Shown in pieces: positions 8,892 to 18,093 of a stretch of 64,000 bases of DNA. Location of the stretch: positions 310,001 to 374,000 of the forward strand of contig NZ_JABMKW010000017.1 of NCBI RefSeq assembly GCF_013204795.1, in the 5' to 3' direction. The notes beneath the pieces are model-generated. The model ran no database searches, was not told the DNA's origin, and worked only from the letters and a program-made list of their open reading frames with translations. How positions within the stretch are numbered: the first letter of the stretch is position 1; each line of letters opens with the position of its first letter. Both the position numbers and the translations under genes were made by a program. The DNA comes from Pedobacter panaciterrae. GTDB taxonomy: Bacteria > Bacteroidota > Bacteroidia > Sphingobacteriales > Sphingobacteriaceae.

Positions 8892-8920
8892 ATTGTGGTG
8901 TTATTTCACCACAATTCATT
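8892..8920 (+). terminator. Hairpin downstream of the primase-like gene
   Basis: ATTGTGGTG (8892-8900) and CACCACAAT (8907-8915) form a perfect 9-bp stem with a 6-base loop 5 bases after the stop codon. The following bases are AT-rich, without a clean T-run. Confidence 0.5.
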
Positions 8921-8952
8921 ATTATTGCTTATAATATTCTTACCTTTACTCT

Positions 8953-9837
8953 ATGTCATTAGCTCGTGTTAACTCTCAGTTGAACCTAAGTGCATTAGCA
9001 AAAATGGTGTCTAATGCTGGATTACAGCGCATGATGTTTGCTGATGATTTCAAAAAACAGGCAAAACATCTCAAACAATTGCTGCGTAAAAATGGCATCC
9101 AGGTTGAAAGGAAATCCTACGTTTCTGAACTGATCGATATTTCCTATGATCACTTGTTGACTCATTACCGACATGAATACTTATACAAGGTTGCCCTGTT
9201 AAACAGCTATGTATTTCATAACCATTCACTTTCCGATACAATTTTACTAAACGAGTTCAGAATAGGAAACTCCAAAGCCGATACCATATTGATTAATGGA
9301 GCGAATAAGGTATTTGAAATTAAAACTGAACTAGATAGCCCTGAACGACTTTGCACTCAGATTGATGATTACTATAAAGGCTTTTCAGAAGTGTATATCG
9401 TTATACACCATTCAGAGATTGGTAAATACATGGATTGTATAGATGAACATGTAGGAATAATGGTGTTTTCAAAAGACAATACCATCGAACTGTGTAAGGC
9501 TGCTCAAATCTATAATGACAGGCTGGATATCGTTGCAATGATAAAGGCCCTGCGGAAAGATGAATATTTGCAATTGGTCTACAAAATGACTGGAGAAATT
9601 CCAAAAGCAACTCCTATACAACTTTTTAAGACCTGTGTAAATATACTCTCCGAATATCCAGTTCTGGAGGTACACGCTGAGTTTTTGAAAATCATCAAAC
9701 AACGAATCAACCTGTGTACAAATGACTTGATACAGAAATCGGAATTACCGGCAGCACTTCGTTTATCCTGCTATTACTACAATCTGGATCAGAATGATTA
9801 TATTAGCTTAGTTGATAAACTAAGTTATCAAATATAA
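8953..9837 (+). CDS. sce7726 family protein (nuclease-like fold)
   Basis: This 294-residue soluble protein carries the sce7726 core: EFRIGNSKADTILI, then a VFEIKTELD strand, then RLCTQIDDYY. E101, D110, E122 and K124 fit a PD-(D/E)XK-type nuclease active site (D-x11-E-x-K). It is the first gene of a three-gene run: the sce7725 family gene follows after 8 bases and the RES protein after a further 6. The biochemical role of sce7726 is not established; nuclease activity is inferred from the motif. The run sits in the cargo region of a conjugative element, which suggests defence or stabilisation. Confidence 0.8.
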   Translation: MSLARVNSQLNLSALAKMVSNAGLQRMMFADDFKKQAKHLKQLLRKNGIQVERKSYVSELIDISYDHLLTHYRHEYLYKVALLNSYVFHNHSLSDTILLNEFRIGNSKADTILINGANKVFEIKTELDSPERLCTQIDDYYKGFSEVYIVIHHSEIGKYMDCIDEHVGIMVFSKDNTIELCKAAQIYNDRLDIVAMIKALRKDEYLQLVYKMTGEIPKATPIQLFKTCVNILSEYPVLEVHAEFLKIIKQRINLCTNDLIQKSELPAALRLSCYYYNLDQNDYISLVDKLSYQI

Positions 9838-9845
9838 TTAACGCT

Positions 9846-10784
9846 ATGTATTTACCTTATCTCAGGGGAAAACAGTATGAGCTGCTGGCTTTACGCGAGC
9901 TTTGTGCTTTACCATTAGACAATACCAAGATTTTTCCGATTTTGGAGCCTTTAAAAACGACGCTCAAAAGTATTGAGACAGCTTTAGTGGCACTCAAACG
10001 AATCGGCATTCAAATGCAATTGATTGTCAACCCAGAACATGGTGAGCTAAAGGGAAACGGAAATGTGGTTCTAGATTTCATCGATCACATGCGATCTCTG
10101 GGTGTAGATAACGTGATCCCCACCTACATGATTTTAAGTGATCGTGATTTTACTTACTTTGAATCCACAGCTGCCGTCCGCGGCTATCTTGAATCTGGTT
10201 ATTCTCTTGTACACCTCAATCAGATCAGCAATGTAACTGCGCTTAAGACATTGGTGAATGAAAGTGCGATCAAATTCAATATCATTCATGTCACTCACCA
10301 AATGTCACTTAAACGCGGTTTTACAAATGGTGCTCTGACGCTGCTCAGCGACCCCTTCAATAAACAAAAACGTAATTCTGATTACATCAGTGTGGATGAT
10401 GAATTTTTCTCCAACGACTACTTGTATTATGTTGACGAAAAATTTGCTGCCTTTTCGGATTACCTAACGATTGGATCCGACTATGTCGAGGGTGGGATGC
10501 TGCCTTACGCAGTTGCTATACACCTGACTTATGTGAACAAAGAATCCGGTGAGATCTGGATCAGACATTTTATTTCAAACAGCAACGAAGATTACAGTGA
10601 CACACCGGGTAAATTCGGTGAGGCCTTAGATAAGCTTATTGAATTTATCAATGCTGAAGACTTACACACGAAGGCTTGCGAACAGTTTCGCGACTACCAT
10701 TCTCGCGGCGCGTTTCCTGGTTTAGGCGTTGTTAAAAAGCTTTCTATCATGCACCATATTCAACTCATTCAGGAGCTCATTTAA
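9846..10784 (+). CDS. sce7725 family (beta family) protein
   Basis: This 312-residue protein begins MYLPYLRGKQYELLALREL, the hallmark N-terminus of the sce7725 family, which is normally encoded beside sce7726. It has no membrane segment or signal peptide. The molecular function is unknown; partner or immunity component of the upstream nuclease-like protein is an inference from constant pairing. Gaps of 8 and 6 bases to its neighbours indicate one transcript. Confidence 0.8.
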   Translation: MYLPYLRGKQYELLALRELCALPLDNTKIFPILEPLKTTLKSIETALVALKRIGIQMQLIVNPEHGELKGNGNVVLDFIDHMRSLGVDNVIPTYMILSDRDFTYFESTAAVRGYLESGYSLVHLNQISNVTALKTLVNESAIKFNIIHVTHQMSLKRGFTNGALTLLSDPFNKQKRNSDYISVDDEFFSNDYLYYVDEKFAAFSDYLTIGSDYVEGGMLPYAVAIHLTYVNKESGEIWIRHFISNSNEDYSDTPGKFGEALDKLIEFINAEDLHTKACEQFRDYHSRGAFPGLGVVKKLSIMHHIQLIQELI

Positions 10785-10790
10785 TTTAGG

Positions 10791-11867
10791 GTGGTTTGCT
10801 GTACGAATTGCTTTTCTGATCAAGGATTAAAAAAGCGAATAGAGTCATTGTCCACTAAAAAAGGCAATTGCAATTTCTGCGATTCCAAAGGAATTATTGT
10901 GATTACCTGCACCGATCTCAATACAGAGTTTGAGCAACTGTTTGATATGTATATTCCGAACCCAAATGCTGAGAAATCACTGGGTCATGATAAACCTGTA
11001 TTGCTTCATGAACATCTGATGGAATACTGGCCCAGGTTATTCAATACAGCCAGTCTGTCTAAAAAAGATGTATTGCACCTCGTAAATCAAATTGGACGTG
11101 GTTGGGACAATTATAGCGATGAGTTCTTCGAGACACCAACAGAATTCGGGACACTCCTTGATTCTGCCGCAGGACTGGGTGAAGACCTTCAGTTACAGTG
11201 GGACATGTTTTCCGACGAAATTAAAACCCGCAATCGTTTTTTTATAGGCGAAAAAATTGATACTGATCGATTGGAAAGCGTTTTTGAACGCTTAGCCATT
11301 TATTATCCATCCAATTCTTATTTTTACAGAGCGCGAATTTCTGATCATCAATTACCTCCCAATGAACTGGGTAAACCACCACAAAACAATACCACACCCG
11401 GCCGGGCAAATCCTATTGGAATACCTTATCTCTATATATCCGAAAGTAAAGAAACTACCCTTTATGAAACTCGGGTGGCTCTCCATGAAGGAATAACAGT
11501 GGGCAAATTTGTCACAACAGAAACCATAAACGTTGTCTCATTGAAAAACATAGCAGATCATGGCCCTTTTGAAATACTTGACCGTGGCTTCGACCTTGAA
11601 GAATTCATCTTAGTACGGCCCTACCTGATGCGATTGGAACATGAACTTTCCAGGCCCGTAAGGAAATTGGATATACATTTGGATTATCTTCCCACACAAT
11701 ATCTCTGTGAATTTATCAAATCACTGGGTTTTGACGGTGTGGAATACAAAAGTGCTATGAATTCCCAAGGTTATAACCTAGCGGTTTTTAAAGATAGGAA
11801 ACTAAAGTGCGTCGAATCCGCCTTCCATCACGTGACTAACTTAACTTACGACTGGGAACCTAAATAG
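10791..11867 (+). CDS. RES domain protein with N-terminal zinc-ribbon/HEPN-like region
   Basis: This 358-residue protein starts at GTG 10791, chosen because the N-terminal Cys pairs (CTNC and CNFC, residues about 4-31) are the conserved opening of this subfamily. The C-terminal half (about 175-345) is a RES domain: FYRARI, GRANPIGIPYLYISESKETT then LYETR, and later a 'GFDGVEY' strand. RES toxins cleave or modify NAD+ using Arg, Tyr and Glu residues found in these motifs. It closes the sce7726-sce7725 run, so it may be the effector that depletes NAD+ when the other two sense a threat (inference). Confidence 0.75.
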   Translation: MVCCTNCFSDQGLKKRIESLSTKKGNCNFCDSKGIIVITCTDLNTEFEQLFDMYIPNPNAEKSLGHDKPVLLHEHLMEYWPRLFNTASLSKKDVLHLVNQIGRGWDNYSDEFFETPTEFGTLLDSAAGLGEDLQLQWDMFSDEIKTRNRFFIGEKIDTDRLESVFERLAIYYPSNSYFYRARISDHQLPPNELGKPPQNNTTPGRANPIGIPYLYISESKETTLYETRVALHEGITVGKFVTTETINVVSLKNIADHGPFEILDRGFDLEEFILVRPYLMRLEHELSRPVRKLDIHLDYLPTQYLCEFIKSLGFDGVEYKSAMNSQGYNLAVFKDRKLKCVESAFHHVTNLTYDWEPK

Positions 11868-11888
11868 GCTCACAGGAATTTGTGAAAA

Positions 11889-12797
11889 TTACTGAATCCA
11901 GGTTCTTTGCACAGAGAGCAACTTCCAGGTATTGTCTTCGAAAACCAGAAATGCCTCGCCTCCTTCGTAAACCATATTGTAATAAGCCTTGGCGTACTTA
12001 AAATCCTTATCAAAAACGATAGAACTAATTGTAGGGTAAGTGTAGTATTGCCAATACCCACCCCAATGACCATGGAAGATCTTAATATAATTTTGCAGGA
12101 ACTGTTGTCGATCGGCACTTCCTCCTGTAGCCTGGGCAGTATTCATAATCCCTCCTGTGGCAAATGGTACGTGGTTATTCCCGATGAAACTATCCAAAAG
12201 CACTTTATACTTATCACTGAGGTACAAGGGCGTACCTTTGGTCTGGATGGTGTTAGGACGAAAATCAATTACTGAATCAATTAGAATTCTCTCGGTGTCA
12301 TCCCACTCCCGTTTGCTATCGGGTCCAAATAAATCTAAAAAATATTTATCTCCTGATTCAATAGAAGCGATCCGTTTTTCGGTGTATAATATCCTCTTCG
12401 CATTTTTTTTAATGTTATCAATCGCATATGCTTTGGCTTCCTGCTCTGTATAGTGAATCTTTTCTTTCTGATAGATTTTGAAACTATTTTGAATAATAAA
12501 GTAATTAAACCCCTCATAGATCCTATTCCCGAATTCTGAACCGCCCCTGCTCTTTAGGTCCACAGGATTGTAAAACACTTCAAAAACCTGATAAGCCTGC
12601 TGAATGGGATTACGCATCTTCGACCGTTCATCCTGTGTAGCAGGACGGAGATCTTTGGCCCAGTCATCGAAAAATCGCTTGAGTTTTACAGTTGATCTTT
12701 TCTGGTAAGCTTTTTCCAGTTGCTTGACAGTTTGCCCCTTGGCATGCCCAAGGAAAAATAAAAGTGCTATAGAAAGGAGAGCATATACTTTTTTCAT
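11889..12797 (-). CDS. Exported protein of unknown function
   Basis: This 302-residue protein has a clear signal peptide (hydrophobic ALLSIALLFFLG, cleavage after 'AKGQ'). The rest is polar, with many Tyr and Lys, and no motif I recognise. The C-terminal part (KAYYNMVYEGGEAFLVFEDN then TWKLLS) looks like an NTF2-type or Sec-exported beta fold ending, but this is weak. It converges with the RES gene (22 bases apart), so it is a separate unit. Confidence 0.6.
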   Translation of the reverse strand: MKKVYALLSIALLFFLGHAKGQTVKQLEKAYQKRSTVKLKRFFDDWAKDLRPATQDERSKMRNPIQQAYQVFEVFYNPVDLKSRGGSEFGNRIYEGFNYFIIQNSFKIYQKEKIHYTEQEAKAYAIDNIKKNAKRILYTEKRIASIESGDKYFLDLFGPDSKREWDDTERILIDSVIDFRPNTIQTKGTPLYLSDKYKVLLDSFIGNNHVPFATGGIMNTAQATGGSADRQQFLQNYIKIFHGHWGGYWQYYTYPTISSIVFDKDFKYAKAYYNMVYEGGEAFLVFEDNTWKLLSVQRTWIQ

Positions 12798-12940
12798 TGC
12801 TGGTTTAACATGGTCATGAACAAATTACGAACTTAATTTCAAAACTCCCTTACTCAGCTTTTTTCAGCCCGAACTTTCATTAATTTCGATTACACCAACA
12901 GAATTTATCCTACATTTAATATCTACAAGCAATATTCTTT

Positions 12941-14425
12941 ATGAAGTACCTGGTTCTCATGCCATTTTTATTTTTTTATTATTCATGTTGTGTCGCACAA
13001 AGTACCCTTTCTCAGCAAAGTGAACCGGAAAGGCTTGATTCCCTCTTCACTGTGGCACAGTCTGTATTTCATCTTCCCGGTTTTTCCATAGGAGTTATAA
13101 AAGACGGAAAGAGAATATTTGCCAAAGGATATGGTAAAAAAGAATTGGGCAAACAGGCAGAGGTTATAACCAGTTCCGTTTTTCACATGGCCTCACTTTC
13201 AAAACCTTTTGTAGCCCTGGCTATTCTGCAACTTTCGGAAGCTGGAAAACTGAAACTGGATGAACATCTAACGACCTATATACCTTATTTCAGGATGGCT
13301 GATGATCGCTATAAACAGGTTACGATTCGGCAGATGCTCAGCCATATTTCCGGCTTCCCTGATGTGGCAGATTATGGCTGGAAAAACCCCAAGTATGATT
13401 TAAAGGCGCGTGAACGTTACATTAAAGACAGTATTTCTCATGAAATGCTTCTTAGTACACCCGGCCAGGATTTTTCTTACAGCAATATGGCTTATGATGT
13501 ACTGGCAGAAGTCATTAGTATTGTTTCAGGCGTCGTATTCGAAGATTATATGCAGATCCACATTTTTAAACCTTGTGGAATGACTCACACTACGTTTCTC
13601 GGACCTGAAACGAATTCATCACTCCAAACCAGTCCTCACTACCTGGGGGACAAAGGGCGTATTGTGCCAAGTCCTGTTTATCCATATAACCGGGTACATG
13701 CAGGAAGCTCTACCCTACATTCAAATGTGGAGGATATGCTCTTATGGCTGGGCATGCTGATGAATGGAGGCAAGTTAAATGGCCATCAGGTTATTAGTAA
13801 GGAAAATTTGCAACTGATGCTCAGCACCCAGCATAAATTTGATACGCAAAGCGGAATGGGACTAGGCTGGTTTATAGAAATGCGTGAAGGAAAAACATTC
13901 ATTAGTCATGGAGGAAGTGATGTTGGTTATTCCACGTACATGGCTATAATTCCCCAAGAAAAAACGGCTATAATACTGATGAGTAATTTTTATCGTTTTG
14001 TTCCTGTTGATGAATTGGCTGCTCTGGCAATGAATATCCTACACCATCAACCTTTACGAAGGTTAAAAACGCCGATCGCCCTTGCAATTGCTCCTGTAAT
14101 AAATGACGAGGGAATTATAAAGGCTCGGCAGTTGTACACAAAATTAAAAAAGGATCATCAGGAAACCTATAATTTTGATGAGTCGTCATTGATTACGCTG
14201 GGATATTCCTACTATTATCTTGGTGACTTACAAAAAGCAATTGATGTCCTCTGCCTGAATGCAGAAATTTATCCCAAATCCGTATGGAACCTACAGACTT
14301 TGGGTGAGGTATATTCACTTGCAGGAGCAAAAAAGAAAGCTGCCGCAACCTTCCAAAAAGCACTGGAACTGGATCCAGAGTGTGCACCCTGTAAACTTGG
14401 ATTAAAGAATACAGCTAAGGATTAA
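12941..14425 (+). CDS. Class C beta-lactamase-type serine hydrolase with TPR tail, exported
   Basis: This 494-residue protein has a signal peptide ending near residue 19. The penicillin-binding fold is shown by S85-L-S-K88, Y180-S-N182 and the H323-G-G box. The C-terminal 120 residues hold tetratricopeptide-like helices (LGDLQKAIDVLCLNAEIYP, AAATFQKALELDPECAPC). Such proteins are usually peptidases or esterases rather than true beta-lactamases. It is the last cargo gene before the presumed oriT. Confidence 0.85.
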   Translation: MKYLVLMPFLFFYYSCCVAQSTLSQQSEPERLDSLFTVAQSVFHLPGFSIGVIKDGKRIFAKGYGKKELGKQAEVITSSVFHMASLSKPFVALAILQLSEAGKLKLDEHLTTYIPYFRMADDRYKQVTIRQMLSHISGFPDVADYGWKNPKYDLKARERYIKDSISHEMLLSTPGQDFSYSNMAYDVLAEVISIVSGVVFEDYMQIHIFKPCGMTHTTFLGPETNSSLQTSPHYLGDKGRIVPSPVYPYNRVHAGSSTLHSNVEDMLLWLGMLMNGGKLNGHQVISKENLQLMLSTQHKFDTQSGMGLGWFIEMREGKTFISHGGSDVGYSTYMAIIPQEKTAIILMSNFYRFVPVDELAALAMNILHHQPLRRLKTPIALAIAPVINDEGIIKARQLYTKLKKDHQETYNFDESSLITLGYSYYYLGDLQKAIDVLCLNAEIYPKSVWNLQTLGEVYSLAGAKKKAAATFQKALELDPECAPCKLGLKNTAKD

Positions 14426-14475
14426 TAAAATCGAAAGAGGTCGGTAAACCGAAAATTCATTGCATGAATTTACTC

Positions 14476-14620
14476 CAGCTGCGTTCCTTCGGAACCGCGC
14501 TGCAAAGCAAAAACAAACCGTTTGCTCATCAGCACCCTGATTTGAATTTTACTTGGCAAGATGTCTTTTTGTCCGACAGAAATTCCTCCGGAACCCTGTT
14601 CGACAAAAAGTGATCTTGCC
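14476..14620. other. Candidate origin of transfer: two nested inverted repeats
   Basis: The first element (14476-14502) pairs CAGC...GTTCC with GGAAC...GCTG around a TTC loop. The second (14555-14620) pairs GGCAAGAT with ATCTTGCC and TTTTTGTC with GACAAAAA, with an inner TTCC-TCC-GGAA hairpin. Both loops share TTCCTYCGGAACC (14484-14496, 14583-14595). The site lies directly upstream of the MobC-like and relaxase genes, where oriT is usually found. No nic site was identified. Confidence 0.5.
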
Positions 14621-14687
14621 TTAAACAACTACCTCCTTACAGTCGTGGTTTATTAAGGAGTTATTCTGCTCGCAACTCACAGAATTT

Positions 14688-15101
14688 ATGGAGGAAAAAA
14701 AAGGTAGATCGGCAGGAAGGCCTGCGGTGAAGAGCGGTAAACGCTCATTTAAGATTGATATCCGTTTTACCGAGGAGGAGTTTACTGTTATTCTTGGCCT
14801 GGAGAAGACTTTGGGTATGAAGCGGGCAGATATTATTCGAATGCGTGTAATGCAGCAATCTGGTCAACTCATGGTCAACGCCAGGGATCTGATAGCAAAG
14901 CTCGATGTGCTTGGTGCGGAGCTTGGCCGTATTGGCAACAACATCAACCAGCTTGCGCGATATGCAAATACCTTAAATAAGCGTGGGTTGTTGTCTCCCC
15001 AGATTATCGAAAGGTATAATCGGCTGATAGCAGATTACATCATTATTCAGCAAAAGCTGGAAGTCGTGCTGCGTAAAATCATTCGCGCAAAGAGTCAATA
15101 G
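14688..15101 (+). CDS. MobC-like relaxosome accessory protein
   Basis: This 137-residue basic protein opens with an Arg/Lys-rich tail and a ribbon-helix-helix-like segment (KIDIRFTEEEFTVILGLEKT). It ends with the MobC motif region LGRIGNNINQLARYANTLNK. MobC proteins bind oriT, help open the nic region and recruit the relaxase. It lies between the candidate oriT and the relaxase gene, as expected. Confidence 0.8.
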   Translation: MEEKKGRSAGRPAVKSGKRSFKIDIRFTEEEFTVILGLEKTLGMKRADIIRMRVMQQSGQLMVNARDLIAKLDVLGAELGRIGNNINQLARYANTLNKRGLLSPQIIERYNRLIADYIIIQQKLEVVLRKIIRAKSQ

Positions 15102-15235
15102 TGAATTTCTGACATGGTGATCTGATTTCAATTAATCAGCGTTTCAGCAATTCAATGATCCAATACCTCAGTGGCTCACTATGTACACATTCCTATAACT
15201 CAACATTTCATTTAATCAATCTTCATTTTTAAACT

Positions 15236-15535
15236 ATGAACACTCAATTCGTTATCGACTTGTCGACGCTGGCTTTGGCGCTGTCATTTTACTTCACCAT
15301 CAAGTGTATCTATTACCTGCTGTTTTATTTTTTGTGCAATCCTTCCGGACATTGGGATTCAGGCTATACTGCTGGACACAATGCACTAGCCGACAAGATC
15401 CGACCTGATATAGAGAAACTGGCTCGGACCTGGACGAACTTTAAAAACCATGTAGAGGCCATGGATGAATCTAAAAAGGAAAATTCAACAAAGACAGATG
15501 ATCGTAAAGTTCCTCGCGAAGAGCAAAACATTTAA
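15236..15535 (+). CDS. Small membrane protein overlapping the relaxase start
   Basis: This 99-residue protein has one long hydrophobic region (about residues 7-34), then a hydrophilic tail rich in Lys, Asp and Glu. Its 3' end overlaps the probable relaxase start (15498) by 38 bases in another frame, which suggests translational coupling. No family was recognised. It may tether the relaxosome to the membrane (inference). Confidence 0.55.
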   Translation: MNTQFVIDLSTLALALSFYFTIKCIYYLLFYFLCNPSGHWDSGYTAGHNALADKIRPDIEKLARTWTNFKNHVEAMDESKKENSTKTDDRKVPREEQNI

Positions 15536-16700
15536 AGGTGTTCGCTACAACACCAATAAGGTGGGAAAAGATAAAGGGGAACTGATGAAGGTTTCTGGCT
15601 TTGGATCGCTGCAAGGAATGTCTCAACTGTTACCGCAGGATTACATTAATTATTTAAATATGGTTTCTGCTCCTAACAAGCGGGTGGTTTATCCGCAATT
15701 GCATGCAATTATTTCTGCTAAGGGCAAGGAATCAAGTAAGGAGGATTTAACGGAGATTGCCGAAAAGTGGCTTGCTCAAATGGGATATGGAGATCAGCCT
15801 TACCTGATCATCTTTCATAAAGATACGCGCAATCAGCATGTCCATATTGTGTCAACACGGGTAGATAAAGCCTCGGGAAAAAAGATCAGCAGTGCTTTTG
15901 AGCACATCCGTGCGATGACGGCGATCAATAAAATTATGAAACAGGACCCGCTTGCTTTGGCGAAAGCTGATCTTGATCTCGCCATGAAATATAACTTCCA
16001 AACTAAGGCCCAGTTTAAGATGATCCTGGAAGGCAGGGGCTATACTTTAGTCGAGAAAGACGGTAAGCTTTCGCTGATTAAATTCGGGAGAAATCTGCTG
16101 GAGGCTGATTTGGGATTTTTGAAAGAACGGAAAGCCACTTACCAGATTGATTTAGCGAGAGCCGGACAGATCACGGCCTTATTACATAAATTCGGTCATC
16201 AGCATTCGGCAATGCTTCGCGCCGAAATGATACAATTGCCAGGAAACTTCGAGCAAGAAAAGAAATCATATACTTCGGATCTTGCTATTTTCATGAAGCA
16301 AAAATTTGGCATTGAACTGATCTTTCACGGAGCACCTGGCAGGATTCCTTATGGTTACTCTATCCTGGATCATAACCCAAATCACAAAAATGTTTTCAAG
16401 GGTGGAGAGATCATGGATATTCAGGATTTATTATCAACGTCTGCTGACGTGCAGAAGATGAGTACCGACTGCCTGGAGACCATCCCTGTGAGTGAAGCGA
16501 GCAATATTGAACTCATCAGTGAGAACAGTACAACAGGTCATCAGTTCACTAACTCATCGGCTCATTCCGTCACTGGTGAATTTGGGTTTGAACCGTTTGA
16601 ACAACCTGTTCAAATCTCCATATCTGAAGATATAGACGATGAGGCAATTCACGGGCGTAACAGGCATAGGAAAAGACAGGCAAGAACCAATACGAGATAG
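15498..16700 (+). CDS. MOBP-type relaxase
   Basis: This 400-residue protein starts at ATG 15498 (MIVKFLAKSKTFKGVRYN), the usual Bacteroidetes relaxase N-terminus; the frame is open 33 bases further upstream. H69 (QLHAIISAKG) and the H114-x-H116 metal motif (NQHVHIVSTRVD) are the relaxase signatures. A Tyr near the N-terminus (Y18) is the candidate nucleophile. The C-terminal 100 residues are less conserved and rich in Ser, Glu and Thr. It would nick oriT and lead the strand into the coupling protein. Confidence 0.85.
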   Translation: MIVKFLAKSKTFKGVRYNTNKVGKDKGELMKVSGFGSLQGMSQLLPQDYINYLNMVSAPNKRVVYPQLHAIISAKGKESSKEDLTEIAEKWLAQMGYGDQPYLIIFHKDTRNQHVHIVSTRVDKASGKKISSAFEHIRAMTAINKIMKQDPLALAKADLDLAMKYNFQTKAQFKMILEGRGYTLVEKDGKLSLIKFGRNLLEADLGFLKERKATYQIDLARAGQITALLHKFGHQHSAMLRAEMIQLPGNFEQEKKSYTSDLAIFMKQKFGIELIFHGAPGRIPYGYSILDHNPNHKNVFKGGEIMDIQDLLSTSADVQKMSTDCLETIPVSEASNIELISENSTTGHQFTNSSAHSVTGEFGFEPFEQPVQISISEDIDDEAIHGRNRHRKRQARTNTR

Positions 16701-16756
16701 TATTCCAACAAACACTTTTATCTTGCTTCTGAGTCAGACTTTTACTAATTTCAGGA

Positions 16757-17074
16757 ATGCAAATCAAACAAAGGATAAGCCAGGTTATGTACGTTTTACT
16801 GGTATTGATAGTAAACTACATTGGGTTTTTCCTGATCATCGGCACTGCAATGGTTCCTACCTATCAGGACGATTCTCTGACGGAGATCTTCATCAAAAAA
16901 GGCTTGATATTGCTTGTGATTTTTGCATTCCTCTCTGCTGTGGTGGCCTTTCTGAGCTTTATTTTTCGCTACGAAATGGGCTATCAGGGCAAGGCGATCT
17001 GGAAAGTTGCGATAGCTCAGATGATCTTCTTTATGCTTATGGTGGCAGTATTACTCGTGATTGGCAACCACTAA
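16757..17074 (+). CDS. Small inner-membrane protein of the transfer region
   Basis: This 105-residue protein has three likely membrane segments (about residues 9-33, 47-70 and 82-103). No family was recognised. It sits 13 bases before the ParA-like gene and 56 after the relaxase, inside the mob/tra operon. Confidence 0.6.
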   Translation: MQIKQRISQVMYVLLVLIVNYIGFFLIIGTAMVPTYQDDSLTEIFIKKGLILLVIFAFLSAVVAFLSFIFRYEMGYQGKAIWKVAIAQMIFFMLMVAVLLVIGNH

Positions 17075-17087
17075 TTAACATTTACAT

Positions 17088-17750
17088 ATGATCATTCTTA
17101 TTGGCAACCAAAAAGGTGGCGCAGGGAAAAGTACGCTTACACTTGTCCTGGCCAATTACCTAACTATGTCCCGGCACTGCAAAGTGACGGTTATTGACAT
17201 GGACTATCAGCAGTCTATTGTCCAAAAATACCAGCGTGCAAAATTGCTGGAGAACTCAGAACCTTATGAGGTAATTGCAGCAAGCCTCGAACAATATCCT
17301 GCGCTGCTCAAAGTCCTGACTGAAAATCTGGAGGACTTGGTGCTGATCGATTTACCGGGAAAACTGGATGACGATGGGTTGATTGGTGTTTTTCGCTCTG
17401 CGGATCTGGTGCTTTGTCCATTCTCCTATGACGAGTTCAGTTTTGAATCTACTGTTCTTTTCTCAGTGGTGTTGGAAAAGATCAATCCTGAGGTGCAGAC
17501 TGTATTTATCCCTAACCGGATTAAAGCGAATGTCCGGTATGAAACGATGGCTGAAGTAGATCAGCAGCTGGGCAGGTTTGGCCTGGTTACCGAGTCTATT
17601 CCTGACCGTATTGACTTTTCGCGCGTAAGCACTTTCCGTACCCCGGCTTCTTTGATTCCGGTTGTTCAGCCGGTCATGGATCAGCTATTTGTGAATTACT
17701 TCGCATTCCTTGTTGATGATCTTAATGCAAACGATCTAAATACTTATTAA
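17088..17750 (+). CDS. ParA-family ATPase (TraA-like)
   Basis: This 220-residue protein has the deviant Walker A motif GNQKGGAGKSTLT (residues about 6-18), a 'VIDMD' switch and the 'DLVLIDLPGK' Walker B region. In Bacteroidetes conjugative transposons a ParA-like protein (TraA) opens the tra operon. It may position the transfer complex or partition the excised element. The next gene begins 1 base after its stop. Confidence 0.85.
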   Translation: MIILIGNQKGGAGKSTLTLVLANYLTMSRHCKVTVIDMDYQQSIVQKYQRAKLLENSEPYEVIAASLEQYPALLKVLTENLEDLVLIDLPGKLDDDGLIGVFRSADLVLCPFSYDEFSFESTVLFSVVLEKINPEVQTVFIPNRIKANVRYETMAEVDQQLGRFGLVTESIPDRIDFSRVSTFRTPASLIPVVQPVMDQLFVNYFAFLVDDLNANDLNTY

Positions 17751-17751
17751 A

Positions 17752-18093
17752 ATGAGCGAAATTAAATCTCTGGCTGATCAGCTCCGCAGCAGCATCGTCG
17801 GGAATTCTGGCGGGAAACCACCTGCTAAGAATCTGAAGCTTGCCGCTGTTCAGCCTAAGTCAAAACCACCTCCAAAGATCTTGCAGGAGATCCTGGATTA
17901 TGATTCTTCAGGCAATAAAGCCATGGTACATGCAAAACTGGATGCGGCTACGGCCAAACTGCTGGGACATTTTAAAATGGCAACCGGGGTGGATAATATC
18001 AAACTGGTGGCTTTTGCTGTGCGACACTTGTTTGCTACGCAGCCTGAACTTAAAACTTATATCAAAAACTTTATTCAATCTCTTGAACTATGA
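17752..18093 (+). CDS. Small ParA-partner-like protein (TraB position)
   Basis: This 113-residue protein has a basic, Pro-rich N-terminal half and a compact helical C-terminus (LDAATAKLLGHFKMATGVDN onward) resembling the DUF3408 or ParB-like proteins found after TraA. It shares one transcript with the ParA gene and overlaps the next gene by 4 bases. A partition partner role is inferred from position. Confidence 0.6.
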   Translation: MSEIKSLADQLRSSIVGNSGGKPPAKNLKLAAVQPKSKPPPKILQEILDYDSSGNKAMVHAKLDAATAKLLGHFKMATGVDNIKLVAFAVRHLFATQPELKTYIKNFIQSLEL

